Shown here: positions 48,226 to 57,965 of the stretch, one piece after another | Layout: the number at the start of each line of letters is the position of its first letter | How positions within the stretch are numbered: position 1 is the stretch's first letter | Source of the DNA: Humibacillus sp. DSM 29435 | Lineage (GTDB): Bacteria; Actinomycetota; Actinomycetes; Actinomycetales; Dermatophilaceae | Direction of reading: 5' to 3' | DNA: 64,000 nucleotides | Assembly: GCF_001758225.1 (NCBI RefSeq) | Contig: NZ_MAST01000053.1 | Location: forward strand, 1-64,000 | The notes under the pieces: generated by a model | Database searches by the model: none | What the model was told of the DNA's origin: nothing | Seen by the model: only the letters and a program-made list of their open reading frames with translations | Made by a program: the position numbers and the translations under genes

Positions 48226-49466
48226 TGGTCGATCTCCTTCTGGCCCGCAGTGGCTGCCGTGCTCGATACGTAGTCGGGGTGATGCGGGTTCTCCCAGATC
48301 ACGGCTCCGCCCATGCCGATGCCGATGCACATTGCCGTGAGCCCGTAGCGCACCTCGGGGTGTGACTCGAACTGCCGGGCCAGCTGGGTCATCAGCCGCA
48401 CACCAGAGCTGGCGAGCGGGTGACCGACGGCGATGGCCCCGCCGTACTCGTTGACCCGCGGGTCGTCGTCGGCGAGGCCGAAGTGGTCGAGAAAGGCGAG
48501 CACCTGCACGGCGAACGCCTCGTTGAGCTCGAAGAGCCCGATGTCGTCGATGGCCAGCCCGGCCTTGGCGAGCGCCTTCTCAGTGGCCGGCACCGGTCCG
48601 ACGCCCATCACCTCGGGCTCCACTCCGACGAACGCGAACGACACGAGCCTCATCCGCACCGGGAGGCCGAGCTCGCCGGCCACCTGCTCTGACGCGAGCA
48701 GGCACGCGGTGGCGCCGTCGTTGAGCCCAGCGGCGTTTCCGGCGGTCACGTTGCCGTGCGCCCGGAACGGTGTCTTGAGCGCACTGAGGTCATCGACCGT
48801 CGTGCCTGGCCGGGGTGGCTCGTCGACGGTTGCGAGACCGAAGCCGAGCTCGTCGTGGCGCGTGGCGACGGCCACCAGGTCAGGTTGGATGTGGCCCTCG
48901 GCGTAGGCCCTCGCCAGCTTGTTCTGGCTGCCCACCGCGAAGGCGTCGGCGCGCTGCTTGGTCAGCTGCGGAAAGCGGTCGTGCAGGTTCTCGGCCGTCT
49001 TGCCCATGACGAGCGCGTCAGGGTCGACGATCCGCTCGGCCACGATCCGCGGGTTGGGGTCGACGCCCTCGCCCATCGGGTGACGACCCATGTGCTCCAC
49101 GCCACCGGCGATCGCGATGTCGCAGGCGCCGAAGGCGATCGAGGATGCCGTGCTGGTGACGGCCGTCATCGCGCCCGCACACATCCGGTCGATGGAGTAG
49201 CCCGGTGTCGTGTTCGGCAGTCCCGCAAGCAGGGCGGCCGTGCGTCCGAGCGTCAGGCCCTGGTCACCGATCTGGGTCGTTGCGGCGATGGCGACCTCCT
49301 CGACGCGCTCCTTCGGCAGCTCGGGGTGGCGCCGGAGCAGTTCCCGGATGCACTTGACGACGAGGTCATCGGCCCTGGTCTGGGCGTACATGCCTTTCGC
49401 CCCGGCCTTTCCGAACGGCGTGCGGATGCCGTCGACGAAGACGACCTCATTGAGCTGGCGGGGCAC
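48222..49466 (-). CDS. fadA: Acetyl-CoA C-acyltransferase (thiolase)
   Basis: Cleaves 3-ketoacyl-CoA with CoA, the last step of beta-oxidation. 414 residues. The acyl-accepting cysteine lies in DRMCAGAMTAVTSTAS, the catalytic His in GGAIAVGHPLASSG, and the second Cys in AMCIGIGMGGAV. GTG 49466 has AGGAGA eight bases upstream. It overlaps fadB by four bases, so the thiolase and the multifunctional enzyme are made together and probably form a complex. A good promoter lies about 55 bp upstream. Confidence 0.95.
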   Translation of the reverse strand: MPRQLNEVVFVDGIRTPFGKAGAKGMYAQTRADDLVVKCIRELLRRHPELPKERVEEVAIAATTQIGDQGLTLGRTAALLAGLPNTTPGYSIDRMCAGAMTAVTSTASSIAFGACDIAIAGGVEHMGRHPMGEGVDPNPRIVAERIVDPDALVMGKTAENLHDRFPQLTKQRADAFAVGSQNKLARAYAEGHIQPDLVAVATRHDELGFGLATVDEPPRPGTTVDDLSALKTPFRAHGNVTAGNAAGLNDGATACLLASEQVAGELGLPVRMRLVSFAFVGVEPEVMGVGPVPATEKALAKAGLAIDDIGLFELNEAFAVQVLAFLDHFGLADDDPRVNEYGGAIAVGHPLASSGVRLMTQLARQFESHPEVRYGLTAMCIGIGMGGAVIWENPHHPDYVSSTAATAGQKEIDQ

Positions 49467-49518
49467 GATGGTCTCCTGGTTCAGGCGGGGTCAAGGGTCG
49501 GCCAGAGCCGACATCCGG

Positions 49519-49547
49519 ATCCTACTCCTCGGTAACTTTCTACCCAA
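49519..49547 (-). promoter_or_regulatory. Probable fadA-fadB promoter
   Basis: On the minus strand TTGGGT (49542-49547), a 17-bp spacer and TAGGAT (49519-49524) fit a housekeeping promoter; transcription would start near 49512. Between it and the RNase D gene lies a short CCGAG tandem repeat (about 49592-49611). Confidence 0.5.
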
Positions 49548-49611
49548 ACGGGTGCGGAGGTGATCACCGTCACGCGTTCGGTCACCGAAACCGAGCCGAG
49601 CCGAGCCGAGC

Positions 49612-50907
49612 TCAGGCGTTCGGTGACGGGTTCTCACGGCAAGCGAGCGCGATCAGCGGGGCCGTGATCGTGGTCTGCCACTGTCGCGCTCCGAGCGCCA
49701 GAAGGGCCGCTCGCACCTCGTCGGTCGACGGGCTGTCGCCACGGTTCCACAGGAGGCGGCGCAGCAGGTCAGGCGTCAGCAGGTTCTCGACCGGAACGGC
49801 CAGCTCGTCGGACACTGCAAGCAGCAGCTCGCGGGCCCGTGTCATGCGTGCCGCAGCCACGGGGTCACGGTCGGCCCACGACTTGACCGGCGGCGGGCCG
49901 GTGGGAGGCAACGTGAGCGGTGGCAGCTCCGCCTCGGGGAGGGCGAGGGCGATGGCGATGGCGTCGACGAGGCTGTCGTGGTTTCGCCGGATGGACCGTG
50001 CCATGCGGGGGTCCTGCGACGTGAGGGTCGTCGGTGGCCGGGTGGCGCGTTGGTGCGCGATCGCCAGCTCGCTGATGGCCCCGTCGGGCAGGATGCGGCC
50101 CGGTGAGGTGTCTCGCTGCTGGGCCAGCCGGTCGCGAGCGAACCAGAGCTCGCGCACGATCGCCAGTCCGCGCCGCCCCCTCACCTTGTGCATGCCGGAG
50201 GTGCGGCGCCAGGGATCGACCCGGGGCTCGGGGCCGGTGAAGTCGAGCAGGCTCGCGAACTCCTCGGCGGCCCAGGCGCCTTTGCCCTGCGCGGCGAGGT
50301 CGTCCGCCACCGCATCGCGCAGCTCGCCCAGCACCTCGACGTCGAGAGCGGCGTAGCGCAGCCACGGCTCGGGCAGGGGCCTGGTCGACCAGTCTGCCGC
50401 CGAGTGCTCCTTGGCGAGCGACAGACCGAGGTAGTGCTCGACCATCGCGCCGAGGCCCACGCGCGGTCGACCGGCGAGACGTCCGCCCAGCTCGGTGTCG
50501 AACAGCGACCTGGGATGCAGGCCGATCTCGCTGAGGCAGGGGAGGTCCTGGGTGGCGGCGTGCAGGATCCACTCCTCCTCGCCGATGGCCTCGCCGAGCG
50601 GGGACAGGTCGGGGCAGCCCATCGGGTCGATGAGCCAGCTCCCCGACCCACGTCGCCGCAGCTGCACGAGGTAGGCGCGTTGCCCGTACCGGTAGCCGGA
50701 TGCCCGCTCGGCGTCGATGCTCACCGGGCCGGTGCCCGACGCGATGGCTTCGGCCGCCCGCATCAGGCCCCGTTCCGTCGCGGTGACCTCAGGCACCCCG
50801 TCGCGAGGCGCCGTCAGCAGAGTGAGCTGGGGGAGGGGCTCGCTGGGCTCCGGCTGCTCGGGCGCGGTGTCATCACCCGGATCGGTCGTCGGCGAGGTCT
50901 CCGTCAC
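49612..50907 (-). CDS. Ribonuclease D-like 3'-5' exonuclease with HRDC domain
   Basis: A 431-residue DEDD-family exonuclease. Metal-binding acids are seen in SIDAERASGYRY (Exo I), HAATQDLPCL (Exo II) and RYAALDVEVLGEL (Exo III). The HRDC helical domain follows at about 270-340 (QQRDTSPGRILPDGAI). RNase D trims tRNA and other small RNA 3' ends in bacteria. GTG 50907 overlaps the DUF3000 stop by four bases, which sets the start. The first 45 residues are acidic and disordered. Confidence 0.9.
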   Translation of the reverse strand: MTETSPTTDPGDDTAPEQPEPSEPLPQLTLLTAPRDGVPEVTATERGLMRAAEAIASGTGPVSIDAERASGYRYGQRAYLVQLRRRGSGSWLIDPMGCPDLSPLGEAIGEEEWILHAATQDLPCLSEIGLHPRSLFDTELGGRLAGRPRVGLGAMVEHYLGLSLAKEHSAADWSTRPLPEPWLRYAALDVEVLGELRDAVADDLAAQGKGAWAAEEFASLLDFTGPEPRVDPWRRTSGMHKVRGRRGLAIVRELWFARDRLAQQRDTSPGRILPDGAISELAIAHQRATRPPTTLTSQDPRMARSIRRNHDSLVDAIAIALALPEAELPPLTLPPTGPPPVKSWADRDPVAAARMTRARELLLAVSDELAVPVENLLTPDLLRRLLWNRGDSPSTDEVRAALLALGARQWQTTITAPLIALACRENPSPNA

Positions 50908-51488
50908 CGGCGCTGCCCGGGCAGGGGGACGACTCCGTCGGGCAGCGGCGGGATGCCGGCCACCGTGCAGAGCATGTCGCCCCACGCACGCAGATGGTCG
51001 GCCACCGCGCCGCTGGCGGGGGTCCACGAGGCGCGGATCTCCATCTCGACGCTCGCCTCGCGGTCAGCGAGCCCGGCGAAGCTCTCAGACACCACCCGGG
51101 TCACGGTGCCGGCCTCGGCGGTCCATCTCAGGTCGCGGTCCGCGAGGGAGTCGGTCAACCACGACCAGCCGACGGCACCGAGCATCGGGTCGGCGCCCAG
51201 CTCGGGCTCGAGCTCGGCACGGGCGAAGGTGACGATGCGCCAGCACCCGTCCCACGTCTCGGGGGCGGCCGGGTCGTGGAGCAGCACGAAGCGCCCGGTC
51301 GCGAGATCCTCCTCGGGATCGGTGGGGTCGATGACGTCAGCCGTCAGGGCCGCAGCGTACGGCGCGATGCGCGTCGGCGCCGGCACCTCCGTGAGGCGAA
51401 CCTCCGCCCGCATCCGAACGTCACGCAACGACGACAGCGCTCGGGCGAACACTGCGCCGTGGTTGCCCGGCAACGTTCTCGTGTGCAC
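50904..51488 (-). CDS. DUF3000 family protein
   Basis: A 194-residue actinobacterial protein of unknown function, recognised by its order next to an RNase D-like gene and hemE (Rv2680/Rv2681 type) and by FARALSSLRDVRMRAEVRL and WTPASGAVADHLRAWGDMLC. GTG 51488 gives the normal family length; upstream sequence in the same frame is antisense to the hemE leader and was excluded. No ribosome-binding site is seen. Divergent from hemE across 238 bp that hold both promoters. Confidence 0.87.
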   Translation of the reverse strand: MHTRTLPGNHGAVFARALSSLRDVRMRAEVRLTEVPAPTRIAPYAAALTADVIDPTDPEEDLATGRFVLLHDPAAPETWDGCWRIVTFARAELEPELGADPMLGAVGWSWLTDSLADRDLRWTAEAGTVTRVVSESFAGLADREASVEMEIRASWTPASGAVADHLRAWGDMLCTVAGIPPLPDGVVPLPGQRR

Positions 51489-51726
51489 CCAACGACGATA
51501 AGCCGGGGGGAGCCGATCTGTCCTCAGGGCGCGCCGACCAGTACTCGCGGGTCGGTCGGCGCGGCGGGCCCACCTCGGCCCGGTTGTCGGCCTGTGGTGA
51601 CGCTTCGCCATCCCGCAGTCGACGGCGCGGTCGACGGCACGGTTGAAGCACGGACCGTCCTGGGTGTGTCCTCGACGGAGGCGCTGATCGTTAGTCGGAC
51701 CAGTGGCATCGTGGCACGATTGGCCG

Positions 51727-52788
51727 GTGCCGATCCCCACCCAGCCCTCCACCGCCAGAGCCACCAGAGCGAGTGACGTGGTGAGAGCGGCGCGCCGTGA
51801 GCCGGTCTCGCGAACCCCGGTGTGGTTCATGCGTCAGGCCGGGCGCTCCCTGCCCGAGTACCGCCGGGTTCGTGAAGGCGTGCCGATGCTCGAGTCGTGC
51901 ATGCGCCCTGACCTCGTCACCGAGATCACCCTCCAGCCTGTGCGACGACACGGGGTGGATGCCGCCATCTTCTTCAGCGACATCGTCGTTCCCCTCAAGG
52001 CTGTCGGCATCGACCTCGACATCGTGCCAGGGGTCGGTCCTGTCGTCGCAGACCCGATCCGTTCTGTTCGAGATCTCGATCGCCTTCCCGAGCTGACCCC
52101 CGACCACGTGCCGTACGTGACCGAGGCCGTGCGAATGCTGGTCGACGAGCTCGGCGCGACTCCGCTCATCGGCTTCGCCGGGGCTCCCTTCACGTTGGCC
52201 TCCTATCTCGTCGAGGGCGGTCCCTCCAAGAACCACGTCAAGACCAAGGCGCTGATGCACGGCGACCCCCAGCTGTGGGCAGCCCTGTGCGAACGGCTCG
52301 CCCAGATCTCGGGGGAGTACCTGCGCGTGCAGGCCGAGGCGGGGGCGAGCGTCGTGCAGCTGTTCGACTCCTGGGTCGGCGCCCTGTCGCGCGCCGACTA
52401 CGTAGAGCACGTGCAGCGTCACTCCACCGCCGCCCTCGCCGCGGTCGCCGACCTCGACGTTCCCCGCATCCACTTCGGGGTGGGCACGGGCGAGCTGCTC
52501 GACCTGATGGGTGCGGCTGGGGCCGAGGTCGTGGGTGTCGACTACCGGGTGTCGCTGACCGACGCGACCCGGCGCCTCGGGCCTGAGTTCGCAGTGCAGG
52601 GAAACCTCGACCCCGCCCTGCTCTTCGCACCGTGGCCGGCTCTCGAGCGACGGGTACGTGAGATCGTCGAGGAGGGCCGCCGCGCGCCCGGCCACATCTT
52701 CAACCTCGGTCACGGCGTGCTTCCCGAGGTCGACGCCGACGTGCTCACCAGGGTCACCGAGCTGGTGCACGAGGTCTCTGCGCGCTGA
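51727..52788 (+). CDS. hemE: Uroporphyrinogen decarboxylase
   Basis: Decarboxylates uroporphyrinogen III to coproporphyrinogen III in heme synthesis. 353 residues from GTG 51727, the usual length. Signatures are [16 protein letters not shown] (substrate-binding Arg), [18 protein letters not shown] and the C-terminal [17 protein letters not shown] 51703 would add eight residues; 51727 follows a CACGAT box by six bases, consistent with a leaderless transcript. Its stop overlaps the flippase ATG by one base (TGATG). Confidence 0.95.
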   Translation: MPIPTQPSTARATRASDVVRAARREPVSRTPVWFMRQAGRSLPEYRRVREGVPMLESCMRPDLVTEITLQPVRRHGVDAAIFFSDIVVPLKAVGIDLDIVPGVGPVVADPIRSVRDLDRLPELTPDHVPYVTEAVRMLVDELGATPLIGFAGAPFTLASYLVEGGPSKNHVKTKALMHGDPQLWAALCERLAQISGEYLRVQAEAGASVVQLFDSWVGALSRADYVEHVQRHSTAALAAVADLDVPRIHFGVGTGELLDLMGAAGAEVVGVDYRVSLTDATRRLGPEFAVQGNLDPALLFAPWPALERRVREIVEEGRRAPGHIFNLGHGVLPEVDADVLTRVTELVHEVSAR

Positions 52789-54479
52789 TGACCGCCACCA
52801 TCGCGGCCCCGTCCGTCGCCCGCTCCAGCCTGACCATGTTCGGTGGGTCGGTGGCCTCCCGAGTGCTCGGCGTGGTGCGTAACGGCCTCATCACCGCGAT
52901 CATCGGCACGAAGTTCGCGGGTGACGCGTTCACGATCGCCAACACGCTGCCGAACGTGCTCTACGTGCTGGCGGCCGGCGGCATCCTCAACGCTGTGCTC
53001 ATCCCGTCGCTGGCGCGGGCGATGAAGCTCGAAGACGGCGGGCAGGAGTTCACCGACCGCGTCATCACCCTCGCGTTGACCGGGATGGCGCTCATCACCG
53101 TGGCCGTCATGGCCGGTGCCGGCGGTTTCGTCTGGCTGCTCGCCTCCAACTCCTCACCCGACTTCACCGCCCTGGCCGTCGCCTTCTCGCTCGTCTGCCT
53201 CCCGCAGATCTTCTTCTACGGGCTGTTCGCCCTGCTGGGACAGATCCTCAACGCCCGTGGGCGGTTCGGCGCCTTCGCCTGGGCGCCCTTCATGGCCAAC
53301 GTCGTCGCCGTGGCCGGTCTCCTGCTGTTCATCGTGCTCTTTCCGAAACCGGCACTGTTCGACCCCAACGGGATGCCGCGCGACCGCGACCCGTCGGAGT
53401 GGACCGGTCCGATGATCTGGCTGTTCGCCGGCTCAGCCACCCTCTCGGTCGTCGTTCAGGCACTCTGGCTCGTGCCGGCCCTGCGTGGCACCGGCTTCCG
53501 TTACCGGCCGCGGTGGGGCGTGCGAGGCGTCGGGCTGGGTGGCGTGAGCCGCCTCGCGCTCTGGGCCTTTGCCGGCCTCGCCATCTCGCAGCTCGGCTTC
53601 TTCATCAGCCAGGGGGCGCTCAACCACGCCACGAGCGTGGGCAAGGGACTCGGCCTGGCCGAAGTGGTGAGGGGGCCTGCGGTCTCCGCTGTGGCGTTCA
53701 CCCTCTTCATGCTGCCGCACGCCTTCATCACGGTGTCGGTGATCACGGCGCTGTTCCCACGCTTCTCCCGGGCGGCCGCCGAGGGCGACCTCCCGGGGCT
53801 GCGGCGTGACTTCCGGACCGGGTTGGTGATGCCACTCGTCGCCAACCTGCCCGTGATGGTGGGAGTGATGGTGCTCGCCCACCCGGTCGTCTCCTTGCTC
53901 AACCCCGGCATCGACCCGAGGTCGGTCGACGTGGCAGCCGCCGTGCTCGTCATCATGATCCTCGGCCTCATCCCCTTCGGCATCGACCTGCTCTGCTACC
54001 GCATCTTCTTCGCCCTCGAAGACGGGCGCCCCACCGTGCTCATGCAGGTGTTGCTCACCGGCATCAGCGCGGCCGCGGCGGTCGTCACGCTGGTCATCGC
54101 GCCCGTCTGGGCCATCGCCGTGATGGCGTTCGGACAGACGATCGGCAATGTCGTCAGCTCAGGCGTCGGGCTGTCGATCCTGCGACGGCGCATCGGCGGT
54201 CTCGGCCTCGTCTCGGTGTTCGACACTGTCGCCCGTATCGGTGTGGCGGCGGCGGTGGCGGGCGTTCTCGCCTGGGGCACCTCGTCGGTGGTGGCCCCCT
54301 TCACGACCGACGCGATCAACGCGAATACGCCCATCGTCGAACGGATGTTCGCCAGCGCCGTCGAGATCGGCCTCGTCGGGCTCGTGCTGGTCGTCGTGTA
54401 CCTGCTCGTGGCGCACCTGCTGCACGTTCGAGAGGTGCGCGACCTGGGCAACCTCGTTCGGCGCAGGGTGGGCCGATGA
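52788..54479 (+). CDS. MurJ/MviN-family lipid II flippase-like protein
   Basis: A 563-residue membrane protein with about fourteen hydrophobic segments. The N-terminus (SSLTMFGGSVASRVLGVVRN, then DAFTIANTLPNVLYVLAAGG) is the MurJ/MviN signature, and GALNHATSVGKG and the LPHAFITVSVITALFPRFSR loop also fit. MurJ flips lipid II for peptidoglycan synthesis. Translationally coupled to hemE. In actinobacteria the main MurJ lies elsewhere, so this could be a second copy (inference). The other partner in cgoX order is normal. Confidence 0.85.
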   Translation: MTATIAAPSVARSSLTMFGGSVASRVLGVVRNGLITAIIGTKFAGDAFTIANTLPNVLYVLAAGGILNAVLIPSLARAMKLEDGGQEFTDRVITLALTGMALITVAVMAGAGGFVWLLASNSSPDFTALAVAFSLVCLPQIFFYGLFALLGQILNARGRFGAFAWAPFMANVVAVAGLLLFIVLFPKPALFDPNGMPRDRDPSEWTGPMIWLFAGSATLSVVVQALWLVPALRGTGFRYRPRWGVRGVGLGGVSRLALWAFAGLAISQLGFFISQGALNHATSVGKGLGLAEVVRGPAVSAVAFTLFMLPHAFITVSVITALFPRFSRAAAEGDLPGLRRDFRTGLVMPLVANLPVMVGVMVLAHPVVSLLNPGIDPRSVDVAAAVLVIMILGLIPFGIDLLCYRIFFALEDGRPTVLMQVLLTGISAAAAVVTLVIAPVWAIAVMAFGQTIGNVVSSGVGLSILRRRIGGLGLVSVFDTVARIGVAAAVAGVLAWGTSSVVAPFTTDAINANTPIVERMFASAVEIGLVGLVLVVVYLLVAHLLHVREVRDLGNLVRRRVGR

Positions 54480-55685
54480 CGCCCACCCCCGTTGACCGAC
54501 CCACCCCCGCGCCTCCGCAACACACCTGGTAGTCGACAACCATGCCCGACTGCAGCTGCCGGTGGTTGACGACTCCCCGGTGTGTTGCGTCGGGTCGGTG
54601 GCGCTCGGGTCAGGCGTCGGGGCTACGTGGGCCGCCTGGGCCACGTCGGATACGGCTGCTGGGGAATGGCGGCGCAGCAGACGCAGCCCGACCCAGGCGA
54701 TCAGACCGAGCACGACGAGCCACGGCAGCAGGGTGGCTACACCGGCGACAATGACGGTGACCGAGCCCAGCAGCCCGTCCCAGGCCTTTCTCAGGTCGAC
54801 AGCGAAGCCGTTGTCGGATGCCGCTGGGGCCGTCGCGTCGGTCCAGAGGGTGACGGTGACGTCCGACATGGTGGTCTGCTGGTCGAGCTGGGCAAGTCTC
54901 TGGGTGAGCGAGTCGAGGTCGGACTGCCGCTTGCTCAGCTCGCTCTCGATCAGCACGACCTGCTTGAGGTCGGTGGCGTCCGCGAGCAGGGCCTGCACGC
55001 GCGCCACGCTGGCCTTGGCCGGAGCGATGCGGGCCTGAGTGTCGACGTAGGTGTCGGTCACGTCCTGGGTCTGCGAAGAGCGGTACGAGACGGTCCCGAG
55101 CCGGGACAGGTCGGCCAGCACCCCGTCGAGCTTGGGTGCGGGAACGCTGAGGGTGAGCCGGGCCTGGTCCACCCCGACCGGGGCGAGGTCGACGCCTTCG
55201 GGGGTCGCTTGGCTCGGTCCCTCGGCACGTGACGGCGACCCGTTTGTGTTCCCGTCGGGTCCGGTGCCGGTCACCACGTTCTCGTAGGTCACCGCGCCGC
55301 CGGCTCCCGCTGCCACCGAACGCGCCTGTGCGCTCGAGGCGCTGAGGTCGGCGACCTCGAGGCCCAGCCAGGCGCTGCGGGCCAGCTTCGGTGTGACGAC
55401 CGGCGAGGCTGCTGCCGACGCCGCGCCGGGAACGCCCCCCGCCACGGGTGCCGCCGCGGCCACGTCGGCCGACGAGAGTGCCGACCTGGCGGCACTCTCG
55501 TCGGCCGACCCGCCCGCTCCGGCTGAGGCAGAGGTCGAGCTCGAGCTGGACGACCCTCCGCCGAGCACACGAAGGCCTACGGGCACCGAGGCGAGCAGGA
55601 TGAGCACCGCGGCCACCGCGAGCACCAGCCGGGCGGTGCGGCGGCGAGCCGGCGAGATGTCGTTCCAGTGGCTGATCGTCGTCAT
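54159..55685 (-). CDS. DUF4349 domain membrane-anchored protein with an abnormal 3' end
   Basis: A DUF4349 protein: cytosolic N-terminus, membrane segment (about residues 15-38), long Ser/Ala linker, and the DUF4349 domain (about 100-330) with a coiled coil (ATDLKQVVLIESELSKRQSD). A second membrane segment (IVAGVATLLPWLVVLGLIAW) follows. ATG 55685 is the start. The frame has no stop until 54159, 321 bp inside the convergent flippase gene; the last about 165 codons look like antisense sequence. The natural stop has probably been lost or hidden by a frameshift near 54520-54650. Function unknown, cell-surface role likely. Confidence 0.7.
   Translation of the reverse strand: MTTISHWNDISPARRRTARLVLAVAAVLILLASVPVGLRVLGGGSSSSSSTSASAGAGGSADESAARSALSSADVAAAAPVAGGVPGAASAAASPVVTPKLARSAWLGLEVADLSASSAQARSVAAGAGGAVTYENVVTGTGPDGNTNGSPSRAEGPSQATPEGVDLAPVGVDQARLTLSVPAPKLDGVLADLSRLGTVSYRSSQTQDVTDTYVDTQARIAPAKASVARVQALLADATDLKQVVLIESELSKRQSDLDSLTQRLAQLDQQTTMSDVTVTLWTDATAPAASDNGFAVDLRKAWDGLLGSVTVIVAGVATLLPWLVVLGLIAWVGLRLLRRHSPAAVSDVAQAAHVAPTPDPSATDPTQHTGESSTTGSCSRAWLSTTRCVAEARGWVGQRGWASSAHPAPNEVAQVAHLSNVQQVRHEQVHDDQHEPDEADLDGAGEHPFDDGRIRVDRVGREGGHHRRGAPGENARHRRRHTDTGDSVEHRDEAETADAPSQDRQPDA
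54517..54588. terminator. Long hairpin between convergent genes
   Basis: GCAACACACC (54517-54526) pairs with GGTGTGTTGC (54579-54588), and inside it AGTCGACAACCA pairs with TGGTTGACGACT with one mismatch. It begins 38 bp after the flippase stop and lies where the DUF4349 gene should end, so it probably terminates both transcripts. Confidence 0.75.
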
Positions 55686-55800
55686 GGTGACCGTCCTGTT
55701 TCGGGTTCCGGCGCTGCGGCGTGGTCGCTGCGAGGGGGATGCTGGTGAAGACACCCAGGTCGCCGGGATCGTTGCAGGGGCCGGATGGGAGAGTGGCTCC

Positions 55801-57189
55801 ATGGGCAGGAAGGTCGCGGTCGTCGGAGCGGGGATCAGCGGGTTGGCCGCGGCGTGGCAGCTGGTCAACGACCCCGCAGGCCCCGCCGACCTCATGGTCT
55901 CGGTGTTCGAGGCCGCTGACACGGTCGGGGGCAAGCTTCGTCTCGACACGGTGGCCGGGGTGGCCATCGACGTCGGAGCCGAGTCGATGCTGGCCCGGCG
56001 ACCGGAGGCCCTGGCTCTGGTCGGCGAGCTGCGCCTCGACGACCGTGTGACGCACCCGGCTGCCGTGGGCGCGGCGATCGTGTCGGGTGGTCGCCGCTGG
56101 CCTCTGCCGCGCGGAACACTGATGGGGGTGCCGTCAGACATCGAAGCCCTCCGAGGCCTGCTCACCGATGGTGAGGTGGATCGGGCTGCGGCAGAGAAGA
56201 TCTCGCGAACCGACGCGGATGTTGCGGTGGGTGACTTCGTCGATGGGCGGCTCGGGCGAGCCGTGACCGACAAGCTCGTCGAGCCCCTGCTGGCCGGCGT
56301 GTACGCGGGTCACTCCCGGGCCATCTCTCTCGAGGTGGCGGTGCCGGCCATGTTCGCCGCTGCCCGCGAGGGTCGCTCCATCGTCGAGCTGGCCGGTCGG
56401 GTCGCGGCGGCGGCCGCCGAGAACGCCACCCCGGTGTTCGCCTCCCTGGTGGGTGGGCTCGGCACCCTGCCGGCCCTGCTCGCCGATGCGCTCGGGCACC
56501 GCGGGGTGCAGGTGCGCACCAGCACGACGGCCCGCGCCCTGCGACCTGATGGCGCCGGCGCCTGGGTACTCACCACGGGACCCACGACGGATGCCGTCGA
56601 CGAGGTGTTCGACGCCGTGGTGCTGGCCACCCCGGCCGCGCCCACGGCCCGGCTGCTGGCCGACGTGGCGCCCGCGGCCGCAGCATCCCTGGCGACTGTC
56701 GACTACGCGTCGATGGCCATCGTGACGATCGCGCTCGCCGGGCCGGCTCCTGACGTGCTCGAGGGCAGTGGGTTCCTCGTGCCCCCGACCGAGGCGCTCA
56801 CCATCAAGGCAGCGACCTTCAGCTCGCTCAAGTGGCCCTGGCTGGCCCGCGCCCATCCCGACACGACGTTCCTGCGGGCCTCCGTGGGCCGGTTCGGTGA
56901 GGTGGCGACGTTGCAACGACCCGATGCCGATCTCGTCGACCTCGCGCTACGCGACCTGGCCACCGTGCTCGGTGGGCCGCTTCCGGTTCCTGTCGACACC
57001 CACGTGCAGCGCTGGGGCGGCGGCCTGCCCCAGTACACCGTCGGCCACCGTTCGCGGATCGAGGCGGCCCGGGCCCCGGCGGCCGGGGTGGCCACGTGCG
57101 GGGCCGCCTACGACGGGGTCGGCATCCCGGCCTGTATCGGCTCGGGCCGCGCTGCGGCGCGCGAGGTGCTGGCCCACCTCGCCGGCTGA
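55801..57189 (+). CDS. cgoX: Coproporphyrinogen III oxidase (protoporphyrinogen oxidase family)
   Basis: An FAD enzyme that oxidises coproporphyrinogen III to coproporphyrin III (HemY/HemG family; CgoX in Gram-positive bacteria). 462 residues. The FAD motif [15 protein letters not shown] is at residues 5-19; the membrane-binding/substrate region has [12 protein letters not shown], and the C-terminal FAD segment is [20 protein letters not shown] 55801. 115 bp after the divergent DUF4349 start and 59 bp before hemQ, with which it is probably co-transcribed. Confidence 0.93.
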   Translation: MGRKVAVVGAGISGLAAAWQLVNDPAGPADLMVSVFEAADTVGGKLRLDTVAGVAIDVGAESMLARRPEALALVGELRLDDRVTHPAAVGAAIVSGGRRWPLPRGTLMGVPSDIEALRGLLTDGEVDRAAAEKISRTDADVAVGDFVDGRLGRAVTDKLVEPLLAGVYAGHSRAISLEVAVPAMFAAAREGRSIVELAGRVAAAAAENATPVFASLVGGLGTLPALLADALGHRGVQVRTSTTARALRPDGAGAWVLTTGPTTDAVDEVFDAVVLATPAAPTARLLADVAPAAAASLATVDYASMAIVTIALAGPAPDVLEGSGFLVPPTEALTIKAATFSSLKWPWLARAHPDTTFLRASVGRFGEVATLQRPDADLVDLALRDLATVLGGPLPVPVDTHVQRWGGGLPQYTVGHRSRIEAARAPAAGVATCGAAYDGVGIPACIGSGRAAAREVLAHLAG

Positions 57190-57248
57190 AGAACCCCGCA
57201 CGGGCACCCGCGTCACGAAGTGTTCGACCGACTTGGGATGATGGGGCC

Positions 57249-57950
57249 ATGAGCGAGAAGCTGACCCCGTCACAGATGCGTGAGATCAACGACACGATCC
57301 GCTACTGCATGTGGTCGGTCTTCGCCGTCGACCAGCCGCTGGGCGATGACCGCGAGAAGCTCACGAGCGAGTTCGAGGCCTTCCTCGGGGAGGTCTCCGA
57401 CAGCGGGGTCGTGGTGCGCGGGCTCTACGACGTGGGTGGCTTGCGCGGTGACGCCGACTTCATGGTCTGGTGGCACGCCGAGACGATCGAGTCGCTCCAG
57501 GATGCCTACCACGGGCTGCTCCGCACCGAGTTCGGTGCGCACCTGCGCCCGGTCTGGAGCTCGGCAGCGCTGCATCGCCCGGCCGAGTTCAACAAGAGCC
57601 ACATCCCCGCGTTCATGGCCGACGAGAACGCTCGCAAGTACATCTGCGTCTACCCCTTCGTCAGGTCGTACGACTGGTACCTGCTCGAGGACAAGGAACG
57701 CCGCGACCTGCTGCGTGAGCATGGGCAGATGGCCCGTGACTACCCCGACGTGCGCGCCAACACGATCGCCTCGTTCGCCCTGGGCGACTACGAGTGGATG
57801 CTGGCCTTCGAGGCCGACGAGCTGCATCGCATCGTCGACCTCATGCGCGACCTGCGTGCCTCACGCGCCCGTCTGCACGTACGCACCGAGATTCCCTTCT
57901 ACACCGGGCCCAAGGTCGAGGCCGGCGCACTCGTCGCGCGCCTGCGCTGA
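57249..57950 (+). CDS. hemQ: Coproheme decarboxylase (chlorite dismutase family)
   Basis: Converts iron-coproporphyrin III to heme b using peroxide, the final step of the coproporphyrin pathway. 233 residues. The catalytic tyrosine fits Y135 in [13 protein letters not shown] and the proximal heme His fits H158 in [12 protein letters not shown], both as in known HemQ proteins. The ending [10 protein letters not shown] is also typical. ATG 57249. With cpfC, hemE and cgoX in the window, the pathway assignment is firm. Confidence 0.95.
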   Translation: MSEKLTPSQMREINDTIRYCMWSVFAVDQPLGDDREKLTSEFEAFLGEVSDSGVVVRGLYDVGGLRGDADFMVWWHAETIESLQDAYHGLLRTEFGAHLRPVWSSAALHRPAEFNKSHIPAFMADENARKYICVYPFVRSYDWYLLEDKERRDLLREHGQMARDYPDVRANTIASFALGDYEWMLAFEADELHRIVDLMRDLRASRARLHVRTEIPFYTGPKVEAGALVARLR

Positions 57951-57965
57951 GCTCGCCTGCGCGGC

